Source of the DNA: Caldisericota bacterium
Lineage (GTDB): Bacteria > Caldisericota > JANLFM01
DNA length: 64,000 bases
Assembly (NCBI GenBank): GCA_024655965.1
Contig: JANLFL010000003.1
Coordinates: 124,001 to 188,000 of the forward strand
Direction of reading: 5' to 3'
Made by a program: the position numbers and the translations under genes. Below the pieces are notes generated by a model, which ran no database searches, had not been told where the DNA came from, and saw nothing but the letters and a program-made list of their open reading frames with translations. Shown here piece by piece: positions 36,844-45,647 of this stretch (the first letter of the stretch is position 1; the number at the start of each line of letters is the position of its first letter).

Positions 36844-38025
36844 ATGCTCAGGCGCTTGCAGGATTTTGATGTAAAGTCCAAGAGGGCCCTGGTTAGGGTC
36901 GATTTCAATGTCCCCCTGGATAAGAAAACCGGGGAAATAACCGATGACACCCGGATCAAGGCTTCCCTTCCCACAATCAACTATCTCCTATCCCAGAACG
37001 CAAGGGTCATTTTGATGTCCCACCTGGGGAGACCGGACGGAAAGGTAGTTGAGAGCCTGAGAATGGGAAAGGTGGCAGCCAGGCTGGGCGAGTTACTGGG
37101 AAAGGAAGTCCTGGTAGCCCCGGACTGCGTTGGCCAGGAGGTGGAATCTCTGGCTTTGGGTTTGAAAGATGGTCAAATCTTGATGCTCGAAAACCTTCGC
37201 TTCCATCCGGAGGAGGAAAAGAACGATCCTGAATTTGCTCGGAACCTCTCTAAACTCGGGGAGATCTATGTTAATGACGCTTTCGCTACCGCACACCGGG
37301 CTCATGCCTCCACTGAAGGAGTGGCCCATTTTCTTCCTTCCTGCGCTGGTTTTCTAATGCAGAAAGAGTTCGATTACTTGAGCAAGGCTCTCGAGAACCC
37401 CGCAAAGCCTTTCCTGGCGATAACCGGGGGAGCGAAAGTCTCCGACAAACTGAAGCTTCTTTTTAATTTGCTTTCCCGCGTTGACATTCTTTTGATCGGC
37501 GGGGGAATGGCCTACACTTTCCTAAAAGCCCGGGGCTTTTCCATCGGTTCCTCCCTTTGCGAGGATGAACTTCTGGAAAAAGCAAAAGAGATCCTGGATC
37601 AAGCCACAAAGTCCGGGGTAGAGCTTCTTCTCCCTCTTGACCTCGTGGTGGCAAGGGATCTTAATAACCCCGCTGATTCCCTTATAGTCTCAATTGAGGA
37701 GATCCCTCCAGATTACGGGGGTGTGGACATCGGACCCAAAACCAGGGAGCTTTTCAAAGAAAGAATTAAAAATGCCAAGACCATCGTTTGGAATGGGCCG
37801 GTGGGGGTCTTTGAGGTCCCTCCCTTCGACGAGGGGTCCCGGGAAATCGCCCTTGCCCTTACCCAGTCTGGGGCTTTGACCATCGTAGGTGGAGGGGATA
37901 CCGCTGCCGCGGTCGAGAAATTCGGGCTGGCGGAAAAAATTTCCCACGTCTCCACTGGTGGGGGAGCCTCGCTTGAATTTCTTGAGGGCCGTCCATTGCC
38001 GGGGATCGAGGTTTTGAAAAATTAA
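36844..38025 (+). CDS. pgk: Phosphoglycerate kinase
   Basis: This 393-residue monofunctional PGK has the RVDFNVPLD motif near residue 20, HLGRPDG, LRFHPEEEKND, and the C-terminal GGGDTAAAVEKFG nucleotide-binding loop. It starts two bases after gap and shares one base with gpmI. There is no fused TpiA domain. Confidence 0.97.
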   Translation: MLRRLQDFDVKSKRALVRVDFNVPLDKKTGEITDDTRIKASLPTINYLLSQNARVILMSHLGRPDGKVVESLRMGKVAARLGELLGKEVLVAPDCVGQEVESLALGLKDGQILMLENLRFHPEEEKNDPEFARNLSKLGEIYVNDAFATAHRAHASTEGVAHFLPSCAGFLMQKEFDYLSKALENPAKPFLAITGGAKVSDKLKLLFNLLSRVDILLIGGGMAYTFLKARGFSIGSSLCEDELLEKAKEILDQATKSGVELLLPLDLVVARDLNNPADSLIVSIEEIPPDYGGVDIGPKTRELFKERIKNAKTIVWNGPVGVFEVPPFDEGSREIALALTQSGALTIVGGGDTAAAVEKFGLAEKISHVSTGGGASLEFLEGRPLPGIEVLKN

Positions 38026-39554
38026 TGTCCCGAAAAGGGGTTTTATGCATTCTTGACGGCTGGGGGGTTTCAGATTCCACCCTGGGTAATGCCATCCATG
38101 TGGCCTCCACTCCGAACATGGACAACTTTTTGGAAAAATTTCCCTCAACCCGCCTCCTTTGTTCGGGGGAAGCAGTTGGATTGCCCGAGGGGCAAATGGG
38201 GAATTCGGAGGTTGGCCACCTGAACCTTGGGGCAGGAAGAATTGTCTATCAGGATTTTGCCCGGATCAACATTTCCATCAGGAACGGAGAGTTTTTTAAA
38301 AATCCTGTACTTGAGGAAGCGATGGACATCGCCCGGGATCGGGATTCAAGCCTCCATTTAATGGGCCTGGTCTCTGACGGAGGTGTTCACAGTCACCTCG
38401 ACCACCTTTTTGCTTTGCTGGAGATGGCCAAGTCTAAAGGCTTAAAGAAGGTCTTCGTTCACGCCTTTCTTGACGGGCGGGACACTCCCCCAAAGATGGC
38501 GGAGGTTTTTCTTCGGGCCCTGGAAGAGAAATTAAAGGAGCTCGGAATCGGAAAAATTGCCACCATCTCGGGGCGTTATTACGCCATGGATAGAGATAAA
38601 AGGTGGGAAAGGTTAGAGAGAGCTTATAACGCCCTTACCCTCGGGGAGGGAGAAATCGCCGGGACTTCCCTTGAAGCTTTAGAGAACTCTTACAATCAAG
38701 GAATCTGGGATGAGTTCGTCCTCCCGACGGTAATTATTGAAGAGGGGGAACAGCCCGTTACCATCCAGGATGGGGATGTGGTAATTCACTTTAATTTCCG
38801 AGCTGACCGGGCAAGGGAATTAACCTGGGCTTTGACCCAGGAGGATTTCCAGGGTTTCCCCCGGAAAAAGTGGCCCCGAGTCCATTATGTATGCATGACC
38901 GTATTCGATGAATCCCTGGACCTTCCCGTTGCCTTCCCCCAGCACCTTTTGAAGAACACCCTTGGAGAGGTTATTAGCCAACTCTCGCTTCCTCAGCTTC
39001 GGATCGCGGAGACGGAGAAATATGCCCATGTAACCTATTTTTTCTCCGGGGGAAGGGAGGAGCCTTTTCCCCTCGAGGATAGGAAACTGATTCCCTCTCC
39101 CAAAGTTCCCACCTATGATTTAAAACCAGAAATGAGCGCCTTCGAAGTCCTTGAAGAGGTGGTTAAAAGGATCTCGTCAAAGGAGTATTACCTGGTGGTT
39201 TTGAATTTTGCCAACCTGGACATGGTCGGGCATACGGGGGTTTTCGAAGCAGCGGTAAAAGCGGCGGAATCCGTGGACAAATGCCTGGGAAGTCTTTGGA
39301 GGTGTTGTCAGGAAAACGGCTACTTTTTGATAATCACCGCGGATCACGGAAATGCGGAGGAGATGATCGACCCTCGGGAAAACACCTGCATAACTGCCCA
39401 CTCCACCAACCCCGTTCCGTTCATTTACCTCGATGACCATGTGGAGCATGTGAAATTAAAAGAGAGGGGAATTCTGGCGGATGTTGCTCCCACCATTTTA
39501 AAAATTATGGGAATAGAGAAACCCGGGGAGATGACGGGTGTTCCCCTTTTTTGA
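38025..39554 (+). CDS. gpmI: Phosphoglycerate mutase, 2,3-bisphosphoglycerate-independent
   Basis: This 509-residue metalloenzyme of the alkaline phosphatase superfamily has the LDGWG start, the catalytic serine in GNSEVGHLNLG near residue 62, and C-terminal metal ligands ITADHGNAE. It converts 3- to 2-phosphoglycerate. In many Clostridia tpiA lies between pgk and gpmI; here it is absent. Confidence 0.97.
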   Translation: MSRKGVLCILDGWGVSDSTLGNAIHVASTPNMDNFLEKFPSTRLLCSGEAVGLPEGQMGNSEVGHLNLGAGRIVYQDFARINISIRNGEFFKNPVLEEAMDIARDRDSSLHLMGLVSDGGVHSHLDHLFALLEMAKSKGLKKVFVHAFLDGRDTPPKMAEVFLRALEEKLKELGIGKIATISGRYYAMDRDKRWERLERAYNALTLGEGEIAGTSLEALENSYNQGIWDEFVLPTVIIEEGEQPVTIQDGDVVIHFNFRADRARELTWALTQEDFQGFPRKKWPRVHYVCMTVFDESLDLPVAFPQHLLKNTLGEVISQLSLPQLRIAETEKYAHVTYFFSGGREEPFPLEDRKLIPSPKVPTYDLKPEMSAFEVLEEVVKRISSKEYYLVVLNFANLDMVGHTGVFEAAVKAAESVDKCLGSLWRCCQENGYFLIITADHGNAEEMIDPRENTCITAHSTNPVPFIYLDDHVEHVKLKERGILADVAPTILKIMGIEKPGEMTGVPLF

Positions 39555-39563
39555 TAAATCTGA

Positions 39564-39569
39564 TATAAT
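39564..39569 (+). promoter_or_regulatory. Extended -10 promoter of secG
   Basis: TATAAT with TG one base upstream (39561-39562) stands 19 bases before ATG 39589. A GAGGTGA ribosome site follows at 39576-39582, so secG and tRNA-Leu can be expressed apart from the glycolytic genes. Confidence 0.55.
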
Positions 39570-39588
39570 CCCACCGAGGTGAATTAGA

Positions 39589-39804
39589 ATGAGTGCTTTA
39601 TGGGTTATTCAAGCAGTAATTGCCGCTGCTTTAATATTGTTCATTATGCTCCAATCCCCAAGGGGAGAAGGTCTGGGAGCAATTGGCGGTTCGGCAACCC
39701 TTTTTAAAGTTCAGAAAAAGAGAGAAAAGGTATTAAGAAATGTCAGCCTGGTGCTGGCAATAGCTTTTACCCTCAGCACCGTTGTTCTTCTTATTTTTGG
39801 TTAA
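39589..39804 (+). CDS. secG: Preprotein translocase subunit SecG
   Basis: This 71-residue protein has two membrane helices separated by the polar loop LQSPRGEGLGAIGGSATLF, the SecG signature. It is an accessory subunit of the SecYEG channel. The position after gpmI is typical of Clostridia-like genomes. Confidence 0.92.
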   Translation: MSALWVIQAVIAAALILFIMLQSPRGEGLGAIGGSATLFKVQKKREKVLRNVSLVLAIAFTLSTVVLLIFG

Positions 39805-39814
39805 CTTTTCCAGT

Positions 39815-39899
<85 letters not shown>

Positions 39900-40820
39900 T
39901 TATTTTTCTGGATTGAGAAAGAGGTAAGCGCTTCTTGCCGCCACCGCCCCATCAGCGCAGGCGGTGACTACCTGTCTGAAGTCCGAAGCTCTGACGTCCC
40001 CGCAGGCGAAGATCCCTTCATGTGAAGTTCTCATCTGTTCATCGGTGATAATTGCTCCCTGAGGGTCGAGCTCCACCAATTCTTTCACAATCTCGGAGTT
40101 TGGTTTGATCCCCGCGTAAATGAAAACCCCGTCGGAACTTATCCTTTCCACTTTTCCTGTATCAGTAGCCTTTATAGAAATTTCCCGGACCCTTTCCTCC
40201 CCCCTGATTTCTGTGATTACGGAATTTAACCTGAGGGTGATTTTGGGATTTGCCCTGACCTTTTCCCCTAAATAAGAGGAACCCCGGAATTGTTCCCTGC
40301 GGTGGACAAGAATGACTTCCTGGGCAATTTGGGAGAGGTAAAGGGCTTCCTGGAGGGCTGAATCCCCTCCTCCCACAACTGTGACCTTCTTGCCTTTAAA
40401 GAAGGGACCATCGCAGGTCGCACAGTAGGAAACCCCCTTTCCCCTGAATTTTTCTTCCCCGGGGACTCCCAGCTGTTTTGGCTCCGCTCCCGTGGCGATG
40501 ATAATCGCCCGGGATAAATAGTGGTCGTCTCCGATTACCCTGAAAAGCCCGCCTTCGACCCCAATTTGGCTTACCTGACCGTTTACAATTTCCAAACCGA
40601 ACTTTTCAGCTTGTTCCCTCATCCTGTTTACCAGGTCCATGCCATTGATTTCCTCGGGAAACCCGGGGAAATTTTCAATCCTATCCACGGAAGCCGCCAG
40701 GCCTCCACCAAATGGAGCGATAAGGAGGGATTTTATCCCGAAACGGCAGGAGTAAATCCCTGCGGTTAACCCTGCAGGCCCCCCACCAACAATGATTAAA
40801 GGGAGGACTTCCTTTTCCAT
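39900..40820 (-). CDS. trxB: Thioredoxin reductase
   Basis: This 306-residue FAD enzyme reduces thioredoxin with NADPH. It has the FAD site [10 protein letters not shown], redox cysteines in CATCDG near residue 135, NADPH site [10 protein letters not shown] with HRREQFR, and a C-terminal ACGDVR FAD motif. It starts on the base after the thioredoxin stop codon. Confidence 0.95.
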   Translation of the reverse strand: MEKEVLPLIIVGGGPAGLTAGIYSCRFGIKSLLIAPFGGGLAASVDRIENFPGFPEEINGMDLVNRMREQAEKFGLEIVNGQVSQIGVEGGLFRVIGDDHYLSRAIIIATGAEPKQLGVPGEEKFRGKGVSYCATCDGPFFKGKKVTVVGGGDSALQEALYLSQIAQEVILVHRREQFRGSSYLGEKVRANPKITLRLNSVITEIRGEERVREISIKATDTGKVERISSDGVFIYAGIKPNSEIVKELVELDPQGAIITDEQMRTSHEGIFACGDVRASDFRQVVTACADGAVAARSAYLFLNPEK

Positions 40821-41138
40821 TTAAAACCCGATTTTGGCTTTTAACTCTTTTTCGGAGTGGTATCCCACCATTTGGGCTTCCAGTTTCCCCCCTTTGAAGA
40901 AGAGCAAATTGGGGATGCTCATTACCTGGAAATGGGCGGCCAGTTCAGGATTCAGGTCGGTATTTACCTTGACAATTTTTAACTTGTCCCCTAATTCTTG
41001 TTGGATTTTTTCCAGGACGGGGGCTTGCATCCTGCAGGGGGCACACCAGGGAGCCCAAAAATCGACCAGTACGGGAATTTCAGACTCCAAAACTTCTTTC
41101 TGAAATTCGTCAGCGGAAATCTCTTTAATTTTGCTCAT
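40821..41138 (-). CDS. trxA: Thioredoxin
   Basis: This 105-residue protein has a typical thioredoxin fold. The active site is WCAPC instead of the usual WCGPC, a change between the two cysteines that can shift redox potential. The cis-proline (SIPNLLFF) is present. ATG 41138 has AAGGAGG. It is co-transcribed with trxB. Confidence 0.93.
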   Translation of the reverse strand: MSKIKEISADEFQKEVLESEIPVLVDFWAPWCAPCRMQAPVLEKIQQELGDKLKIVKVNTDLNPELAAHFQVMSIPNLLFFKGGKLEAQMVGYHSEKELKAKIGF

Positions 41139-41155
41139 CTTTTTCCTCCTTGGTT

Positions 41156-41169
41156 GGTATAATTAAACC
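41156..41169. promoter_or_regulatory. Symmetric bidirectional -10 element (trxA / rpe)
   Basis: The 14 bases GGTATAATTAAACC are palindromic but for one pair. Plus strand reads TATAAT (41158-41163, extended by TGG), ten bases before rpe ATG; minus strand reads TTTAAT (41167-41162), about 23 bases before the trxA ATG. One element can serve both genes. Confidence 0.55.
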
Positions 41170-41172
41170 ATA

Positions 41173-41853
41173 ATGGTAAAAATTTCGCCTTCAATTCTGG
41201 CAAGCGACCTCTGCGAACTTGGAAGGACAATTGATCAACTCCAGAGGTTTCAGGTTCCCCTGATCCACATTGACGTGATGGATGGCCATTTTGTCCCCAA
41301 CATCACTTTTGGCCTCGATTTTCTCAAGAGCCTAAAAAAGAGGACTTCTATTCCCCTTGATGTGCACCTCATGGTTGAAAATCCCGAATTTTTTTCCTTT
41401 CAATTTCTGGAATTGGGAGTGGGATACCTTAGTTTCCACCTTGAAGCAACCCTTCATCCCCAGAGGTTGCTCAAGAGTATCCGGGAGAAAGGGGCAAGGG
41501 CAGGAATCGTCCTCAATCCAGCTACCCCCTTGACCTTTTTGGAACACCTTTGGGGGGAGTTTGACTTCCTTCTCCTGATGACTGTTAATCCCGGATTTGC
41601 CGGACAAAAATTTCTCCCCCAAATGGAGGAAAAAATAAAACAGGCAAAATTGGAAATCGTTTCCCGGGGAATCACCTGTGAACTTGAAGTTGACGGGGGA
41701 ATCAACCTGGAAAATGCTCCGGTTGTCTTCTCCTGGGGAGCGGACATTCTGGTAATTGGAGCAGGAATTTTCTCCCATCCCGATCCCGAGGAGGCCCTTC
41801 AAAAGTTGATGACCCCCTCTTTTTTCGAAAGTAAACCCCTTCGGGAACCCTGA
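41173..41853 (+). CDS. rpe: Ribulose-phosphate 3-epimerase
   Basis: This 226-residue TIM-barrel enzyme interconverts ribulose-5-phosphate and xylulose-5-phosphate. It has the KISPSILASD start, metal ligands in HIDVMDGHFVPN, MTVNPGFAGQ, and EVDGGIN. No ribosome site precedes ATG 41173 and the -10 box ends nine bases upstream, so a leaderless mRNA is predicted. Confidence 0.96.
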   Translation: MVKISPSILASDLCELGRTIDQLQRFQVPLIHIDVMDGHFVPNITFGLDFLKSLKKRTSIPLDVHLMVENPEFFSFQFLELGVGYLSFHLEATLHPQRLLKSIREKGARAGIVLNPATPLTFLEHLWGEFDFLLLMTVNPGFAGQKFLPQMEEKIKQAKLEIVSRGITCELEVDGGINLENAPVVFSWGADILVIGAGIFSHPDPEEALQKLMTPSFFESKPLREP

Positions 41854-41966
41854 GGAGCTGTTCAAATTTTTTCAGGAGGGAAATCCGAGAATTTTAAGAA
41901 ACGAACTGGTCGCCATTTATTGGATAATTAATGGAAATGGTTATTCCTGAAGTTCAATTTATTTCA

Positions 41967-42055
41967 TGGTGCCGAAGGTGGGAGTCGAACCCACATGAGG
42001 AGTTAACCTCGCGGGTTTTTGAGACCCGTGCGTCTGCCAGTTCCGCCACTTCGGC
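41967..42055 (-). tRNA. tRNA-Leu (anticodon CAA)
   Basis: This class II tRNA of 89 bases on the minus strand has acceptor GCCGAAG/CTTCGGC, anticodon loop CTCAAAA (CAA), a long variable arm, and T arm GTGGG/CCCAC around TTCGACT. ACCA is encoded. It reads leucine TTG codons. Confidence 0.95.
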
Positions 42056-42065
42056 CCTGAAAATT

Positions 42066-42093
42066 AGTATACGAACAGTATTCCGACTGTCAA
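42066..42093 (-). promoter_or_regulatory. Promoter of tRNA-Leu(CAA)
   Basis: On the minus strand a perfect TTGACA (42093-42088) and TATACT (42071-42066) are 16 bases apart. The -10 ends 10 bases before the mature tRNA 5' end. The promoter lies in the leader of the divergent sigma-factor gene. Confidence 0.7.
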
Positions 42094-42103
42094 GGAGAAT
42101 TTT

Positions 42104-42127
42104 ATGTCCAGGAGGGCAAGGTTTTGA
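42104..42127 (+). CDS. Candidate 7-codon leader ORF upstream of the ECF sigma factor
   Basis: ATG 42104 has a good AAGGAG ribosome site six bases upstream and reads MSRRARF, stopping at 42125-42127. Its TGA overlaps the TTG start of the sigma gene (TTGA), and its tandem AGG-AGG arginine codons form the ribosome site for that TTG. Translation of the leader would cover the sigma ribosome site, so coupling or competition is expected. Confidence 0.4.
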   Translation: MSRRARF

Positions 42128-42687
42128 GCCGGAATGAAGCTTCATCCCCCGGGGACCTTGGGGAAATCCTTTATTCCAAAATTGGTTTTCTGTACCGGGT
42201 CTGCCTGAAGATTCTCCTTGACCGGGATGAAGCGGAGGATGCTGTTTCTGAAACTTTGTTTAGGGCTTTTAAAAAGATTTCAACTTTTAAAGGGGAGTCG
42301 CAGCTTGAAACCTGGTTATACCGGATTGCGACTAATGTGTGCCTGGATTTTCTAAGACGAAGAAAGGCCTCAGTGCCCCTTCCTGAGGAGAGCAATCCCT
42401 TGGCTATAAGGGATTCCCAAAATGCGGAGGAATTGGCCCTCTCCCATATCCTTGAAGAGGAGAAAAAGAAAGCCCTTGAATCCTTAATGAAGAGGTTGAA
42501 GCCCAGATCCCGGATCATCCTCACCATGAGGGAGGTGGAGGGGCTCTCCTACGAGGAAATTGCCTCCCGGTTAAATTGTCCCTTGGGTACGGTGAAATCG
42601 ATGATTAACAGGGCAAAAAGGGATGCCCTGAAAATCATCGAGGAGGATAAGGAACTAAGGGACCTACTTTTGCGTCAAAAAGGTTGA
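42124..42687 (+). CDS. ECF-type RNA polymerase sigma factor
   Basis: This 187-residue sigma-70-family factor has region 2 (DEAEDAVSETLFRAFKK, residues about 37-53) and region 4 (LSYEEIASRLNCPLGTVKSMINRAKR, about 140-165). The TTG start follows AGGAGGG with seven-base spacing. The zinc-finger anti-sigma gene follows one base later, the usual regulator-partner layout. Confidence 0.9.
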   Translation: MSRNEASSPGDLGEILYSKIGFLYRVCLKILLDRDEAEDAVSETLFRAFKKISTFKGESQLETWLYRIATNVCLDFLRRRKASVPLPEESNPLAIRDSQNAEELALSHILEEEKKKALESLMKRLKPRSRIILTMREVEGLSYEEIASRLNCPLGTVKSMINRAKRDALKIIEEDKELRDLLLRQKG

Positions 42688-42688
42688 G

Positions 42689-43939
42689 ATGAAAAGGACC
42701 TGCAATTTAATCTACGCATATCAAAATAAGCAATTGGGGCCGGATGAAAACCGGTTTTTTGAGGAACATCTCAAAAATTGTTCCAGATGTCAGGAAAAAC
42801 TTGAGGCTCTTAAATCATTTGATGAATTTCTCAGGGAAAACCTGGAACAAGTTTCCTCACAACCAGATTTGAATATCCGCAATCGAATTATCAGAAAAGT
42901 CGAAGAAAAATTCTATCGTTCCCGAAGGAAGAATTCCCTTTTGTGGAGGTTGGGTTATTCCCTATCCTTGGCCTTTATTTTGTTTTCCGCAATTACGTTC
43001 TCCTTAATCGGCGGAGAAATTTCCCCTGCAGTAACCCCGGGCTCATTGACTTTGAAAGAAGCGGGAGGACCCGTCCTTCCTTCCAGGGAAGTAGATTCCC
43101 AGGGGAACCTCATGGCTACCCCATTTTCCCAAGCCCCTTCCTATCAAGGGCTTGTTCTCGCTCAGATCCCCCAGGATAGCCTTGACACCTTCCGGGAAAG
43201 CTTCGGTCCTCCACTTGAGGAAATCGGCCCAATCGGTGTTTACGTTTTTTCCGATCAATCTTTTGAGGCCACCCTTCAAAGCCTCCCAGTAATTTCGAAA
43301 TTCAGGATCAATTCACCGGTGAGCACCTCTCTTCCACTTTCCGAAGGAAATTTCCTCCTTGCGGTAGCCAGCCAGGGTAAGGAGGAGGGAAACAATTTCA
43401 GCCTCTTTCTGAGTGCCTGGAAGACGGAAATGAGGGAGGGTTTGTCAGGTTGGCCTTTGATCCCCTTGCTTTTAGCCTTTATTTTCCTCGGCCTCTCCTT
43501 TTTCAAGAAAAAGAGGGTCTTTTCTTTTCTCTTTTGTCTTTTCCTTTTTCTTGCCATCATCCTCCCAAGTTTCCTGGAGCGATCCGAAAGCGGATTTCTT
43601 TTTTTGGGAAACCCGGAGAATGGTTTGGGAAGTTCTCCTCTGGCGGAGGAGACCAACAGAGAATACAACAGGTTCTTTTTCTCCTCCTCCGAGAAGGAAG
43701 AAATTTTAAAAAACGGGTTCTTTCTTAAGACCGAGGTCCCCCCATTTCCTCAGGCCCTCGAAAACTTCAGCTGGGGACAGGAAAGCGCTTTTCAAATTCT
43801 CGCTTTCTCAAATAGTTGGAATTTAGTCCTTTTGATCCTGACGATCTTTATAACTAAAGCCCTTATTTATTTCTTCCCCCTGGTTCTATTTGCCATTTCT
43901 CAGAGGAAGGGGGAAATAGTGGTCGCTCCAGTCCCTTAA
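42689..43939 (+). CDS. Membrane-bound zinc-finger anti-sigma factor
   Basis: This 416-residue protein starts with a zinc anti-sigma motif (Cys5 and H-x3-C-x2-C in HLKNCSRC, residues about 28-35) that should hold the sigma factor. It then has a membrane helix near 95-115, an extracytoplasmic region of about 140 residues, and three more helices (about 253-270, 277-294 and 391-410). It is larger than most anti-sigmas (about 200-250 residues). Its 3' end overlaps convergent uppS by 54 bases. Confidence 0.8.
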   Translation: MKRTCNLIYAYQNKQLGPDENRFFEEHLKNCSRCQEKLEALKSFDEFLRENLEQVSSQPDLNIRNRIIRKVEEKFYRSRRKNSLLWRLGYSLSLAFILFSAITFSLIGGEISPAVTPGSLTLKEAGGPVLPSREVDSQGNLMATPFSQAPSYQGLVLAQIPQDSLDTFRESFGPPLEEIGPIGVYVFSDQSFEATLQSLPVISKFRINSPVSTSLPLSEGNFLLAVASQGKEEGNNFSLFLSAWKTEMREGLSGWPLIPLLLAFIFLGLSFFKKKRVFSFLFCLFLFLAIILPSFLERSESGFLFLGNPENGLGSSPLAEETNREYNRFFFSSSEKEEILKNGFFLKTEVPPFPQALENFSWGQESAFQILAFSNSWNLVLLILTIFITKALIYFFPLVLFAISQRKGEIVVAPVP

Positions 43940-44641
43940 AGCTTCCTTGAATTCTTCGGGAGAGAAATCGGGCCAAAGGGTAGGGGTTGTCCAAAAGAAG
44001 GTCTGGGAGACCTCCCAAAGGAGGAAATTGCTCAACCTCTGTTCCCCTGAAGTCCTGATTAGGAGTTCAGGCCGGGGGAGGAAAGGACAATAGAGAAACC
44101 TGTCAATTAAACCAGGGTTGATCTCTTCGGGGTTCAATTCCCCGGATTGTATTTTCTCTTGAGCTTTTTTCAATGCGTCCACCATTTCCGCCCTCCCCCC
44201 ATAATTGATTGCCAAATTCAAAGTTAAACCGGTGCAGGAAGATGTGAACTCCATCGCCTGAGTTAGCGCTTCCTGGATCCTTTTGGGCATCTCCTCGATT
44301 CGGCCGCAGCTTACCAAGCGGACGTTGTTTTCCCTCAGGTCCTCCCTCTGGGTAATTAAATATTCCTCGAGCAGGTTCAAGAGGTTTTTCACCTCCTGGT
44401 AAGGGCGGTTCCAGTTCTCGGTAGAGAAACCAAAGAGGGTCAGAAAAGATATTCCTATCGAGCCCGAGAAGCGTACGATCCTTTTCACGTTTTCGCCCCC
44501 CGCCCTATGGCCTTCGGTCCTTGGCAAACCCCTCCTCTTGGCCCATCTCCCGTTCCCATCGAGCATAATAGCCACGTGTCGGGGGAGATGGAGCTTTCCC
44601 CGGGAAACCTCTTCCTTAATCTCTTGGATTAATGAGTCCAA
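43886..44641 (-). CDS. uppS: Isoprenyl (undecaprenyl) diphosphate synthase
   Basis: This enzyme of about 251 residues elongates farnesyl diphosphate to undecaprenyl diphosphate, the lipid carrier for wall polymers. It has the catalytic MLDGNGRWAKRRG motif, GHRAG and the C-terminal RTSGEQRLSNFLLWE signature. TTG 44641 is chosen for its GGAG upstream; TTG 44668 would add nine residues. It overlaps the wecA-like gene and the convergent anti-sigma gene. Confidence 0.93.
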   Translation of the reverse strand: MDSLIQEIKEEVSRGKLHLPRHVAIMLDGNGRWAKRRGLPRTEGHRAGGENVKRIVRFSGSIGISFLTLFGFSTENWNRPYQEVKNLLNLLEEYLITQREDLRENNVRLVSCGRIEEMPKRIQEALTQAMEFTSSCTGLTLNLAINYGGRAEMVDALKKAQEKIQSGELNPEEINPGLIDRFLYCPFLPRPELLIRTSGEQRLSNFLLWEVSQTFFWTTPTLWPDFSPEEFKEALRDWSDHYFPLPLRNGK

Positions 44642-45647
44642 TTTTCCATGCTCCAATTGATAGGGCAATTACCAGGAAAATCCCGATGAGGATTGTAACG
44701 ATTGGCGAAACCCGGGACATGAAAAATGAGGCTACTCCCAGGATGACGCTAATCCCATACAGGACTAGAACTGCGTTCCGGTGAGGAATCCCCCTTTTTA
44801 AAAGAACATCGTGGATGTGTTCCCGGTCTGCCTGAAGGATCTTCCTCCCTTTCAAACTTCTCCGGATAATGGCAAAAAGAATGTTTAAAATTGGGATTCC
44901 CAGGACGGCAAGGGGGATGCTCAGGGAAATTATTGAGGAACGCTTGACCATTCCTTCGATGGTCATGTTTGCCAGGATGAACCCTAAAAACATGGCACCT
45001 GCTTCTCCCATGAAGATCCTGGCAGGGTGGAAATTGAAGGGGAGAAATCCCAGGGCTGAACCCGCCAGAGCAAGGAGGGCGACCAGGGTGGTGGGGGATC
45101 CAAAGGAAAGGAAATTGTTCGACCAAGCCACAAAGAATAGGGTTAGGGCTGAAATGGAGCAGATTCCCGCTGCCAGCCCGTCGAGACCATCCATTACTTT
45201 TACCGAGGCGGTAATGGCTGCAATCCACAGGATTGAGACCGGGATGCTCAATGCTTCAAGCCAGAGAACTTCAGTTCCCAGGGGGCTGGTGAAAAATTGA
45301 ATCCTCACTCCGTAGCCCACAACGATGCTTGAAGCCAGGAAAATTCCAAAAAGCTGTCCCCTCGAGGAGATCCGGAAAATGTCATCAATCAGTCCCACCA
45401 GAAAAATGATGCCCCCGGAAACTAATATACTTATGTCCTTTGGGGAAAGATCTCCCAAAAAAATTACCGCAATCAGAAATGCAAGGAAAATAGCTAACCC
45501 TCCCAGGAGGGGAACCGGAGCTCTGTTTACCGAGGTTGCCGTGGGCTGATAAAAGAAATTCAACCTCACTGCCAGCAATCGCATTAAGGGAGTTAAGGCA
45601 AAGGAAAGGGCGAAGGCAAGGGGGAGAGCCCATAAAACCCGGTCCAT
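44616..45647 (-). CDS. Undecaprenyl-phosphate GlcNAc-1-phosphate transferase (WecA/TagO-like)
   Basis: This 343-residue integral membrane protein has about ten helices and the family motifs: DDIFR aspartates near residue 88, NFFYQPTATSVNRAPVPLLGG near the N-terminus, and VMDGLDGLAAG near residue 150. It transfers GlcNAc-1-phosphate (or a similar sugar-phosphate) to undecaprenyl phosphate. The following uppS gene supplies the lipid carrier. The start shares one base with the preceding gene's stop (TAATG). Confidence 0.9.
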   Translation of the reverse strand: MDRVLWALPLAFALSFALTPLMRLLAVRLNFFYQPTATSVNRAPVPLLGGLAIFLAFLIAVIFLGDLSPKDISILVSGGIIFLVGLIDDIFRISSRGQLFGIFLASSIVVGYGVRIQFFTSPLGTEVLWLEALSIPVSILWIAAITASVKVMDGLDGLAAGICSISALTLFFVAWSNNFLSFGSPTTLVALLALAGSALGFLPFNFHPARIFMGEAGAMFLGFILANMTIEGMVKRSSIISLSIPLAVLGIPILNILFAIIRRSLKGRKILQADREHIHDVLLKRGIPHRNAVLVLYGISVILGVASFFMSRVSPIVTILIGIFLVIALSIGAWKIGLINPRD

